Made by a program: the position numbers and the translations under genes. A DNA stretch of 64,000 nt from Rhynchonema sp. JSB1_4 (taxonomy: Eukaryota > Nematoda > Chromadorea > Monhysterida > Xyalidae), in contig JASAMV010003498.1 of NCBI GenBank assembly GCA_030248065.1, positions 62,001-126,000 on the forward strand, read 5' to 3'. Below are positions 1-11,503 of the stretch, one piece after another (the stretch's first letter is position 1; every line of letters begins with the position of its first letter). The notes under the pieces are model-generated. The model was not told the DNA's origin, made no database searches, and saw only the letters and a list, made by a program, of their open reading frames with translations.

Positions 1-104
1 GGAGGGGGTCTGTTGTTGGAAAGATCAATTTCCTATGAAACACCGGAAGGTAATCTGTGCGAAATGTAGTGATATAACGGAAAATGGTACTTTTGCGTGG
101 TATG

Positions 105-520
105 GGTGGAATTTTCGAAACGGTGTAAAGGTCAGTTGGGCGTAAAGGTCGGTGTAAAGTTCGGTCGAAAGCTCGGTCGGCGTAGCTCGGTGTAAACGTG
201 AAACATTGCCTATTATTAACGTAGAATGTTTCAAGTTTACACCGAGGTCTATCACACTGAGCTGTAGACCGAGCTTTCCGCCGACCTTCACACCCAACTG
301 ACCTTTACACCGTTTCGAAAATATCACCCAATGTCCGAAACGGTGTAAACGTCAGTTGAGCGTAAAGGTAGGTATAGCTCGGTGTAAACATGAAACATTC
401 CACGTTAGCAGCAGGAAATGATTCATGTTTACACACCGACGGAGATTTCGACCCAGTTTACTCCGACCTTCACACCCAACTGACGTTTACACCGTTTCGA
501 AAATTCCACCCGTTGTCGAC
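105..520. repeat. Two adjacent foldback (MITE-like) elements
   Basis: Two neighbouring palindromic units (about 105-330 and 333-517) share the end sequence CGAAACGGTGTAAA and its inverse TTTACACCGTTTCG. Each arm carries the variants 'GTCAGTTGGGCGTAAAGGTC' and 'GGTGTAAAC'. The loop of the first has the inverted pair TGAAACATT (199) and AATGTTTCA (236); the second has one copy (391). No coding frame survives across them. They look like non-autonomous DNA transposons of one family. Confidence 0.75.
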
Positions 521-739
521 GGAGTTATGTCATGTATGGGTACGTGTGTAATGACGCTACGACTAAATAAATGCGTGTGCCCTGTTTATAGTGACATTGA
601 CATGACTGAGACCAGCAACCATTTGCCCAGGTCACGAAAGTGAAGAATGTTTACTATAGTTGTAAAAGAGAGGTTAGCGGCAGGCAGGTGGCGTGTGTCG
701 TTCAAAAATATTCACTTGAAGCGGGCATGACGGTGTGCT

Positions 740-3700
740 TTCAGAAACAAGACAGTACCCAGTAATTTCGAGTCTTTGTCCGGCTGTATCACCATACCGT
801 AATCGACTTCACCAGAGGACTCGAACTTTTTCTTCGCCTCATCCGCGCGAGCGATGCGAGCATCCAGTCTGGCTGGATCTGAATTGATGGTTGTTTTTTG
901 ATCTCGTGTCAAACCTGGTGATCGGTCTTGGCTTCATCACATGACTGTTTGTAACAAGAATACTTTGAGATCTATTGACGCGCCACGGTAAGCTCAACTA
1001 ATCTGAACGTTGTTTATTCTACAAGATAAGATGTCCAGAAATGCTGAATGCAATATGAACACCACGCAATGTATGACTGATCCAATCCCATCACCAAAGA
1101 TTGATGCCCGAATGTTTTGAGTTGTTCAGGCATCATTTAAGTCAAAACTCATTCGAAATTCTTTAGGAGCACTCCCTCACCATTTCCATAAAGTCGCATG
1201 GCGTTTTCGCGACAAACGTAATTGCCACAAGTCGGGGCCAGTGCCTTGATGCGAGGGTCCTTCGCAGCTGTACCAATGATCACATTGGCGCCCTTCATAC
1301 AGGAAATGTTTGAATTCAAGTTTGCCTAAGAAACTTTTGGCATTCCATTTTTAAGCATAAATTGCAAACGCTCTCCTCCATTCATGAATCTTGAAAGATC
1401 AACCGGCAGTAGTTTATTAGGTACAGTACCTATACCTACCTGAGACCGCATCAACTTTGCGGGTATAAGCACATTACAACACGGAAAAAAGAATTTGTGT
1501 TCGTACCGAGTTTTTCGGTAGAGTTGCAGCACTAATTTCGACCAGCGTAAACTTGTTCCCCTGCCTAAGTTCAAAGTTGATGCAGCAGCAGCTGATGTGC
1601 ATCGCTCATCCTGTCTGGCTGAATTCTCAACCCGCACCTGACAAATTCCGATGACACCGATTTTGTCCTTGTCCACTTGCGGCAACGACTGCAAATAATC
1701 GATGCTGGCACTCATGTCTTGCATCTTGCGACTCAAACTCTCGAATTGACGTGGTTCACCATCGGATTCCCCGAGCGTGCGAGCGTCCCAGATCAGGGTC
1801 ACGAAACCGTGCTGTACATTTGGGTGCAGGGTGTTGCAAATATAGCTTCCCTGATACGGCCGTCTGGGTGCCTCGAGGATCAGAACAGTTGATACATATT
1901 TTATACACCGAACAACTAAGGCCGTCTTCACAATGAACCGTTTTCCCGTTTTCCCGGTTTCACGGTTGTCCGGTTTCCCGTTTTCCCGGTTTGCTAAACT
2001 TGTGTCTTCACAATGAAATCCGGTTTTCCGTTTTTCCGTTTTCCGTTTTCCCGGTTTCACGGTTCAGAATTTGTGTCTTCACAATGACACGTTTTCCCGG
2101 TTTCCCGTTTTCTCGGTTTTCTGCATAATGCGCAAGAACTTTTGGTCAGTAAAACTTGGTCCACATATTTATGACAATTTAGTACGGGCAACAGATTTAA
2201 AACAAAAATGTATAAACACGTTGTGGCATACGCACCCAATTCCGAATATAAAGAGCTAGGTTTGAGCAAAATCGTTTCACAATTGCGACAAGGGCAGACC
2301 AGGGTTGGGCAAAAAACGTTTTTTTCCAAAAAATCGTTTTTTTTAAAAAAAGCGTTTTTTTTTAAAAAAAAAACGTTTTTTTTTAAAACGCCCAGATGAC
2401 CAAAATATGCCCCCAAAAAAATTGGAAAACGCTCATGTTGTGAAGAAAACGTGGTTAAATGAAGTCATTCTATGTGTTCTGAGGCAAAATAAACAGGTTT
2501 CAACCCTTTTCTAGCGAGTTGCTAAGATCCCATATCAGACCCGCATCGTGGGACCAACTTTGGCCGGGGTCATCACTGAAAGTCAAACTCCGTATATCGA
2601 CGTATCTCGACAAAGTAAAAATTGGTCGAAAATTTTTTGAAAAAAATGGGACAAAAAATTGATTTTCCTTGATAATCAGGGTACTTTCCCTGAAAAATCA
2701 GGGAAAATCAAGGAAATTCAGGATTTAAAAAAAACGAAAAACGACCCAGGCGTTTTTTTTTAAAAAAAACGTCGTTTTTTTTTTAAGAAAAAACGCCGTC
2801 GTTTTTTTTTGCCCAACCCTGGGGCAGACATGAGCAAAATTGTTTCACAGATCCAAAACGCCTTCACTTTTCATACTACAATCTACAGGTACATACTAGT
2901 CGGGACCCGTGCCTGCGGCCCGGCTACAGCGCCGCGCCCGTGCCGTGCCGTTCCCCGAAGACCCGTTAGCATACCCAAAGCTACCCGTGAAAATTGACCC
3001 GTCCGCCCTTCCGAGGGAGGGGGCCACATACATACACGCATACGTCTTCGTGTTTTAGTAGTATAGGTGGTGAACAGACTATCCCCAACGCAAATTGTCA
3101 CGTTATCTGGCTCATCGTAAAAATATCACCTCGCTACTGCCCGTTTATGAACACAACTGGTGGGTGTCAACTATTCCTATATTCTCCAGTACAATCAAAT
3201 ATACATACTTACAAAAAATTTCGACAATTTTTCACATTGAGAACCGAAATTTTTGTGGTCCGGAATAAAAAAAGTAAATCTTAAAATTGTTTTAAAGATT
3301 CAAAAAAGTTAAAAAAAATTCGATAATAAAATTTTTTTAATCCAACCCTGGTGAAGACGGCTTATGCCTGGGCTTCCTGGGTCCTAAGTGTTTCCTGCCT
3401 TTTCTTGTTCGGGCTACCATCAGCAGAAGACACTGATCGAAAGCTTGATTGGGTCGAAGCATTCGTGTTTTGCACTCATTATCAGAGTATGATGGGCATG
3501 ACAACTGAATTGGCGGACGTCGCACTTTTCGAGGTTATGCATCGATTACTCATCTATTCAGTTAAGAATTAGGAGAATAAGGACCAGTGGCTTTCCCAAA
3601 AGACTTTGCCATGAGACTTTTTTCTTTTCTTCTTGGGCGCAAGCAAACATTTTTAACCCGTGCCAGTCGTGTTGCATATTGTATCGGTGACTGTTCCTTG

Positions 3701-3837
3701 ATAGACAGAATTGGGCCGATAATTGAAATTGCCGGAAACTTTCCATTTTTAGCCCCAGTTTCCGGGGTGAACAGTTTGCCACGCAATGTCACTCCTTGAC
3801 TGGGAAATTCGACCGCTTCGGTTTTGTAGGCGCTCAT
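740..3837 (-). CDS. Alpha/beta hydrolase (dienelactone hydrolase-like fold), four exons seen, 3' end uncertain
   Basis: Exons on the minus strand: 3837-3658 (ATG at 3837), 1811-1638, 1292-1181, and from 878 downward to about 770 or to the stop at 712. Phases agree at every junction (0, 0, 1). The product has an N-terminal beta-strand region, then GFVTLIWDARTLGESDG, typical of bacterial-type alpha/beta hydrolases of the YcjY/DUF-type hydrolase group, and the nucleophile-elbow region GVIGICQGAN, where Cys replaces the usual Ser (G-x-C-x-G, as in dienelactone hydrolases). This is followed by DPRIKALAPTCGNYV and a lid-like helix, RIARADEAKKKFESSGEVDY. The substrate is unknown. The first intron contains a hAT-type MITE and GTTTTCCCGG repeats. 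The start codon lies 24 bases from a GC-rich foldback element. The 3' end is not resolved, so a final exon with the catalytic His may lie outside or be missed. Confidence 0.75.
1915..2115. repeat. GTTTTCCCGGTTT tandem repeat
   Basis: Three imperfect units of about 65-75 bases, each starting near 'TGTCTTCACAATGA' followed by runs of CCGTTTTCCC/CGGTTTC, lie in the first intron of the hydrolase gene. This is a simple minisatellite; the reading frames over it are artefacts. Confidence 0.7.
2300..2821. mobile_element. hAT-type MITE with perfect 8-bp target duplication
   Basis: The terminal inverted repeats are CAGGGTTGGGCAAAAAA at the left and TTTTTTTTGCCCAACCCTG at the right. The element is flanked by the 8-bp direct repeat GGGCAGAC at 2292-2299 and 2822-2829. 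An 8-bp duplication and CAGGG termini are hallmarks of the hAT superfamily. The interior is A/T-rich, about 520 bp, with no transposase frame, so it is non-autonomous. A related element lies at 19687-20338, and a decayed right end (AATCCAACCCTGG) is seen near 3340. Confidence 0.85.
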
Positions 3838-3860
3838 TTTTTTTAATTTCAAATAATCAA

Positions 3861-4056
3861 ATACAGTACCGGGTGCAATTCTAGGCTGAAAGTTGAAGTC
3901 GCGTGCACGCGCGTGCGAAACAGTGCAAAGTATAGGCAAAAATCCAAGTAACTTCGCTTGCACGCACGTGCACGCGAAGTTTTGCGCGTGCGCTGGCGTG
4001 CGCTGCCTATGTTTAGCACTAGGAACTTTCAGCCTAGAATTGCACCCGGAACTGTA
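3861..4056. repeat. GC-rich foldback element (copy 1 of 3)
   Basis: The ends are exact inverses (ATACAGTACCGGGTGC and its complement, with one mismatch). The arms run through CAATTCTAGGCTGAAAGTT and GAAGTCGCGTGCACGCGCG to a small loop. The arms contain alternating purine-pyrimidine GTGCACGCGCGTGCG. Other copies are at 34795-34990 and, as a half copy, 51848-51950. It ends 24 bases upstream of the hydrolase start codon. Confidence 0.85.
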
Positions 4057-4734
4057 TATTTTTTCTGAAGGAAAAGGAATCGAGGAAGACTAAGAGCATC
4101 AACGCTTGTCAAGGAAATAATACTTAACGGCACACTAACCCCACATCAGCTGCTGCTTGTGAAACTATTTATTCAAAATGTACTTTGGAGTTTGCAGCCC
4201 TTGTGTACCAGGTAATATTGTCTGGGGCCTGAACAGGTTTTGCACTGCGGTATCAATTGGACGTTGCAAGTGTCACGTGAATCGTTTCGTCGCCACAACA
4301 ATTTATGCCACGTCGTGTTTCAGAAATTCTGACAAAGAACGTGCGCGTGTTTGTGTTTTTTTCAAAATGGAACATTTCCGTCCTCTCAGAATATGGCTGA
4401 CTAAACCAAACCACGTAATATTCAGTTGATAATGCATATGCATCAGACGAGGCTTGGCAAAGTGTAGACATCGCACAACGCCAACTGGAGGTAGTGTGTG
4501 ACGTAAGAGTTTGTACGCCGGAATATGAAAAAGGACGAAAGCTTCATTAAAGTTTCCCATACTTTACAGGCATTTTGTTTCATGATACAAAATAGAATTG
4601 ATTAGGTTTGCTGCAGCGCACGAACCTGGGTAACACAGCTTCTTGATCATTGAATCTTTCTTTGTTCACATGACTTATTGTCCAAAATTCACACTATTCT
4701 CAACAGCAAGCACAAAAAATGTGAAACGCAAAGA

Positions 4735-7700
4735 TCAAATGTGGCCAATCGAATCGGGCATGTGGCTGTGGTCAACTTCCTCCACAATATCACTCAAACT
4801 CGTCATGTTCGTATCAAGTCGATCGCTTGATGATTGAGTGTTGGCCATTGATTGTCGATCAATCGATAAATATCTCCGTGTGTCCAAGACAGCGCTGATC
4901 GCGATCGAAGTTTTCGATGACGCGTGATGCGTGAGCGTGGGATGGATTGTCGCCTGCAGTTTTATGTCACAACTCAATTTTCTACCAACCTACATTTGGG
5001 GCCGAAATCATTGCGATCAGTAAATCTCAAAATATTCTTGACAGTCGTATACCTCACTAATTCTCCCCACTTCGATGGCGTGATTCGTTTCACAAATAGC
5101 TCGTTGTTCAATCAATCTGAGTGCAGCCATGTATTTGGCCTCAATCCGACGTCCCATCACGGTGACACACATCGCCACCAACGACTGACCGAGTATGAAT
5201 AGGGGCAGGGAGGCTAAATGGAAAGATTTCCGTTGCACGTGCAAGTTGTTATACATCAGTTCGGGCAGACTATCGGCGGTGCCGGTTGCAAATATGCACC
5301 ACAATGTTCAGGAAGCGGATAAAACTATCACAGATTGTGCCAGTTGGTACCAACCTTGGTTTGTTTGTTTGTCTTGTTGCTTTTCAGTGGCGCACAAAAC
5401 TATGTATACAGATAAATTAAGTGATAAAAGCATGTGGTTGGTGTTCGAACCCGATCGGGCCGATGCATACTTTTTTTGCATCGAGGAAGATATTTCATTG
5501 CTTTGTTTGTCACTTCATTTATTCATTCCTTTTTTCTACTAATCTCAACATCACACAGTTCGAAATAGTGGTAGACAGCATTGTGCAGCAGCTTTGAAGA
5601 GTCCAACCCGATTACCAAGTTTGATGCCAGCTAAAGTAATTTGGGGCAACTTGCTTTCTCAGCTCGGTGGTGCACCAGATCATCGTCAATATGCGCAAAC
5701 AAGCCCAGAAATGTGTCGATAACGGATTTCACAACTTGATTTCATAAAACAAACACAACTCGAGCACAAAGCAAAGCCTAACAGTACCGGTCGCATATAT
5801 GGGATGTTTCGGCACCAGGTCACCCAATCCAATGGTGCTGACGCTGATGAAGAAATAGTAGAACGACTCAAAATATGTCCATTGTGTTTCCCAAATGTTG
5901 AACAAAGCTGCACCGAGCAATATGTACAGCCAGACAACGAGAAGAGCCAGGCTCAGGGGCAGGGTGTCCTCGATATGACTTGCGAGCACCATGAACTTCT
6001 GCTGCAAGGGGTGATTGGTTAGGTATTTTCGTTTTCCGAACAGTATTCAGCTACTGCATATCAATAGGCTTGGATTTTGGGGTTTATGCTCTACTTGTAA
6101 TGATGTTGCACATATTATACATACCTGCAGTGAGTTTTACCCTTTTTGACCTGTTTTCACAGACGTGCTGTGAAGAAGAGAAAAAGTGCTCTGTTGTTTT
6201 GTTGTTTAGGATTTGCGAAAGCCCCAATCGGGGGGAAAGGAAATCAGGACAATTAGATAATTAGCGACACAAAGTGGCGTGCCGCACACAAAGTCACCCC
6301 CAAAATATTGGCACATGGGGCAAACAATTCACTAGAAAATTACTAATGGCAGAAATTTCCTACACTCCCTACTTAACAGAAAGTAGCGAGAATACAGTTC
6401 AAGCACAATTTCAACATGCTGTGCCTCAGCGCGAACGCATCAGGCCACGCGAATGCGAGAGCAGATTTTGTTCCGATCTCGATTCGAAACAAACCCAAAA
6501 ACCGCTAACAGGGTAGGTGCTGTTATAACAGCCGCTGTTGAAACATTGGGAAGTGTTCAACAAATACATGTACGTGCATAGCGTGTTTGTGTCGTGTCGT
6601 GCTTAACGTGTACAGTCATCTAACCGGCGCAAACACATCAGCGATTGAGGTACCCTTCCGTGAAATATTTTTCTGTCGCGTCAACGTGCGTTTCAAGGTG
6701 CGCGCCCGACGACGTATGGATCTGAACAACGTAAGAAAGACATGATTAATTTATCAATTTATTTCTTCAGAGTGCTTCAAATAAAAAGTCTGCCCTCCTT
6801 ATAGGGACGTCATTGAGACCCGGCCTTTTTGGTCACTCTAAAGAATCTTCATGTTCCGTGGGTTACTACGTCTGGCCGAGTTTTAAGCTGGTTAGGTCAA
6901 TATAAAATGGTAAGGATGTGGCCATTATCGAAGGTCGCTGCAAAGGGGATAGACCGCACAATCGATGGATCCCACCTGACCATCCAGATCCAGATGCATT
7001 CTGCGCCAGCAAACATTGCCTGACCCCAATGACTTAGCACAATCAACATCAATGGGATACCGAACAAACTGTACAGAATGGTCAACGATCGACCGAGAGG
7101 TGTTTTCGGAGACATGTTGCCTGAAAAATCGAGAAGAGAGTGAAATTGAGAAATGTAGCTGTCCAACCAAAACATGTACCTACCGTAACCGATCGTGGTA
7201 AAGAGCGTGCTCGAATAGTACACGCTGGTCACCAGCGAAGAGAAACTGTAGTTCGGTTGGGTCTCGGTTTGTCCGATCAGTCCTGTAAAATGCATTTATG
7301 ATACGGCTGGGTTAGGCCTAAAAGACTTAGTACATATAGGTATGTATACATACCATAGGCCCAGGCCCTGTCTTAGTCTAAACCAGACTCACCGGTACTC
7401 ATATCATAATCAACCATCAATCGATCAATCGTGTGTTGGCAGTCCGAATCACATGAAACATTCAGTGCAATCCCAATCTGACCAATGAGCGTCGAGCGAC
7501 GTTGTTGATTGGCCAACGCCCCACCAATCAGCGTCTGCTTTTCTTCTTCACCTTCTGTCCACATGAAAATCAGCCCGCCCAAGATGGCATAACTCGTCAA
7601 CATCAGCAGAGACAGACAACACTTTACAAGTGGTTCCTGATAGACAGCGACCAACACTTGGTGTAGTCGGGCCCATGAGAGACCTTGTGGCTTGGCCAAC

Positions 7701-8216
7701 GGATCACCATCGGCATTGATGTGGTAAGAAGGTTGTCGGTCGTCGGAGTCAATGTAGAAAATCGGCTTTGGATCAAGCACTTTGTTGCCGTACTCTTTCT
7801 CACAGAATCGTTGCAATACTTCAAGACCCGACTCGACCTCGCGACGGGATATCGTGTGTGAAAGCATGCCTGTGTGGGCAGTGATTTTTTAGTACCACCT
7901 TTTTGAAGGATATTTTGGTTCCAAGCAGCCGTCGAACCTTTTTGCTACGCTGCGGCAGCGAATATTCTCCACAGTGACGGAAAATGTCGATCCGGTCAAG
8001 TAATACATACATATGCACTGCATTAAAAAGAACTTAACAAAACGGTGATCTGATATTTCACAGAACGAACAATGTGAAATTCAAAGCGTAAAAAATGTCA
8101 TTCTTCAACTGGTTGTCTTTCAAATTCGAACCCATTTTCCTATGACTTCCGCGTCTTTGCTCTTTAACGGCACGGGGCTGATGCTCGTGTGGAGTGGGGG
8201 AGCCGGGTCGTATCAT
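4735..8216 (-). CDS. Two-pore-domain K+ channel (K2P/TWK family), nine exons, 527 residues
   Basis: Potassium leak channel of the plasma membrane. Exons (minus): 8216-8132, 8017-7899, 7837-7393, 7282-7184, 7120-6976, 6721-6625, 6001-5788, 5213-5053 and 4953-4735, with the stop at 4735-4737. Every junction is phase-consistent and the total is 1584 bases. The first transmembrane segment (CLSLLMLTSYAILGGLIFMW) is followed by the extracellular cap, pore 1 with filter TTIGYG, TM2 (SLTILYSLFGIPLMLIVL) and a basic cytosolic loop. TM3, pore 2 with filter STIGLGD, TM4 (PLFILGQSLVAMCVTVM) and a Ser/Thr-rich tail follow. GYG/GLG filters match TWIK-type K2P channels. The first two exons rest on phase only. 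An alternative start at 7867, in an exon opening at 7869 after CACACAG, is possible. Length and topology are normal for the family. Confidence 0.9.
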
Positions 8217-8279
8217 TCTGTCGTCAACTGTTGGCCAGCTTTGATGTCCGGAAGTGAAAAATAAAGTAAAGGATATCAA

Positions 8280-10189
8280 GGGCTTCCGAACACTGTTGCT
8301 TTACCTTCGCAGAAACAGCAAACAGTTGGTAATGTTGTTGTTACAAGAATATGTCCAGTAGTCGATTAAAATGACCGCGTCAGTTGTTGTTCAGAATAAA
8401 GACATCAAAAGTTGAGTTTAAATTTAGGGTATACTTTTGCTGTTTATATGCATTGCGCCAGGGGCCGGGCCGCAAACCACAAACCACTGACTGACTATCA
8501 GACTTGATTGAGTCACCGACATCTTTTCACACTGTTGAATAAACAGACGAAAATCACAAAACTAAAATAGCGAGTCACTTGCATTGCCATTATGGTGTTT
8601 TTGTTTATTGCTCAACCACGTGGGGTGACTGACACCGACTGGGTTATTCATAAATGCTGGTTGAACAAGCCCAGATAACCAGAACAAATTCCAACACTTT
8701 TCAAGTGTAAACGTTCACATCCGCTTTTCGACCCAAAATTCCCAGTGTATAAAAAGCATCATTCCGTTACATACATAAAATATAATGCACTGCGGTACGA
8801 TAAGCGTCATCCCAATTCCGGGACTGGAAATATTCGTTATCATTTTGATGTTTATCTCTTTTGTTCGGCTTTTTCATGTTCAGCTCCCGATCCAACCCCC
8901 ATTGCTCGTGGTTTAGATTTGAAACTCACTTGCCTGTTTGTAGATGAGACGTTAAATTCATAACACAGATTCAAAAATGCACTCGGATGCAAAAAGGAAA
9001 GTGAAGAAAGCAAACGAGGGTATTCATGCATATACCACTCGCTTAGTAACAATTGCTTGGTCAAAATTTTATATCGCAAATGTGCATATGTTCTCAAATT
9101 GAGCTTGGTCAATTTCGAGCTGCCTGTCCAAGTCACGTGCTCTGGTGCCATCTGAGTGCAAGAGCCCACTTTTTGCTTATATCTCAACACGCAATCACAC
9201 AACCCCTGCACTAGTATAGTAGATGACAAGCTGGGGAAAATCCCATTTCGCACTTTTTTGCTGTGCTCCAGAAAGTGGGATTGGGTCAGTACCACCTTCT
9301 GAAAGTGCTAAATTGTGGAAACGGCAAAGAACTTGAACTTTTAGAGGTTGGGTGGTCTGGTTGGCAGAGCTTTTTCTAATACCGTCGTGTGACGTACATA
9401 AAATGAAGAGCAGAACCGCAGCGAAAAGTGCACAATTGAAACCGTGTCGCATCATGAAAGAGGACAGCATGTCAATTTCATCACATTAGCTCGTGACATT
9501 TAGTTCGTTAGTTCGTCACAACCACACGACATAGTCGAACACGATATGCATGTCGCGCGCCAAATCCCAGTGAAGGAGTCAGCTTAGCTCGCGCGTGCAA
9601 AAGTGCGTCAAGTGGAAATTTAGGTTAAAATTGGCACTTTTTGGACCTAAACTTGATGTGTCTACACCATACAATGCGCCAAAAATCGAAAGTTTAGCCA
9701 GACCGTGCCCAAAAATTACGACTTTCACAAAAAATCTCATAACTTTCTTCCCTGTGCTCTTTTGTTCAGCTTTGTGAACCCTGACCGACCACACTGCTCT
9801 TTCAGCGTTTCATGTGCCTTCCGGTTTCGCTAACGGCGCTGCTAATCCCCGATGCACCACATGCAAATGTACTCATGCGCGTCTTCTTTTGAGAATTTGA
9901 ATCAAGAACAACAAGACTATCAAATTTTGTTGTTGGGCGCCAACCGTGTGCCAAGGATGACCACCGCTTGATTCAACTTCATACCCATGAAATCTATGAT
10001 TTGACCTCCGCCCCACCGCAGCGACACGCGAAGGGCTTTCGTGATTGAATTTTAGAGTTGCGCGCGCTCTAAATTGGTGTATCCTGCTTATTTGGATCAA
10101 ACTTGTTCATAGCATCATGTTCAGTGGCTCAAGTCATTGCATCGACGGAGACACCGGCTTCAAACAGGGTACTACAAAAACAAACAACA

Positions 10190-10239
<50 letters not shown>

Positions 10240-11500
10240 AAAAAAACAAAAAAAAAAAAAAAAAAAAAAAAAAAAACAAAAAAAAAAAATTACATACATA
10301 TGCTTTACGCGTTTGGGAAAAGCTCTGACTTCAATCAGGAAACCGAACAATACTGATGTGCTGTCTCACGGGATCTTCGGAACTTTTTCTGATTTCAGAT
10401 TATTTTAGACATGATAAACCACAGTGATGTTTTCCATTATGATTCTATCGTCTAAAAATTTGCAGCTTTATGTAGATGCAAATGCGCATTTACATATGTA
10501 GTGATCATAAAAGCTCTGTGAACCCACAGCATATTTTTGGCAAATATAAATGTCATTTTCAGTAGTATGGGTGCTTTGCGTTAAGCAATGTGTTCCTCCG
10601 TTCAGAGGCGTTCAGCTTTGACGCCTCTGAACGCCATCTAAACGGCAGCCAAATCCAAATCTTTTGAAACCCAATCATACGTGAAGTGAACAGAGTGTTG
10701 TTCCTTCTCGGAATGGCTTGTGGTTATTCGGTACTGTTTCAATGCTTGCCCAGTGTAAACAGACCTTTGGTGCCCCTGATTCGTAAATACTAGCGCTACA
10801 TTGTAAGCTACACGACATAACTGTATGTATTCCGCTATAATTTATGTGTCTTCATACGGCGGTTCTGCAATATGAGTTTATTTTCTCAAAGTGCTTCTGA
10901 ACCTCGCGAATGAATAGAAATCTAAATTATGCTAGCCATAGATCATCTTGGTCAATCACTTTGAGCAAAAGCAAAACATCGTTTGATGTATATTACATTA
11001 CATACTTGTAGTTGCGGTGACAGGTGCCTGTCCAGCTGTGGTTCAGTTGCAATAACAACAACGATCACATTCACAATACTTGTGGTACTAAGATGAACAC
11101 TTCTTCATCAGCAAGTATGTACATCGACTTCTGTTCATTTGAGTTTTATTGATATACCGTGCTTCGTGTTTGACCAGATAATTTATGCATAACCAATATT
11201 TTTTTGCTAAAAAATGTGTCAGTCTCCACAAGCGTGTTTTCTAGACTTTCTGAACGTTGGTGCTGCTCTTTTAATACATACGACAAGAATGTCAGAAAAA
11301 ATCCAGCCTCATTTTTCTGTGGCAAAGCCGTCGGACCGAACACTGCTGCAGTTTATTCGCAATCTGCTTTTCTTCTCCATTTGCTCTGGTTTAAGCCCGA
11401 CACATTTATTTCACTGCCTCGTGTGAGCAAAGAGGGCAAAAGAACCGTCCTTTGTGTTCAACCGCCAAAGCACCAAGTTCGAAGTCTCGTGGAGCGACAA
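8280..11500. other. No supported gene
   Basis: About 3.2 kb without a convincing exon. It holds a 100-base poly-A tract interrupted by single C (10190-10289), a short perfect hairpin (GTTCAGAGGCGTTC / its inverse, 10600-10635), one CTGTTTCA site at 10734, and otherwise AT-rich unique sequence. Lysine-only frames over the A tract are artefacts. Confidence 0.6.
10190..10289. repeat. Poly-A tract with scattered C
   Basis: This run is almost pure A with a few single C interruptions. It could be the tail of a retroposed element, but no body is recognisable 5' of it. It is a likely length-error region in any assembly. Confidence 0.9.
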
Positions 11501-11503
11501 ACC

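Noticed and set aside
6938..6975. 38-base intron in the K2P gene after TM2
   Set aside because: It leads to an immediate stop. A 97-base exon at 6721-6625 with good signals restores the frame to TM3.
10045..10408. Long lysine- or phenylalanine-rich frames
   Set aside because: Generated by the poly-A tract; no coding evidence outside it.
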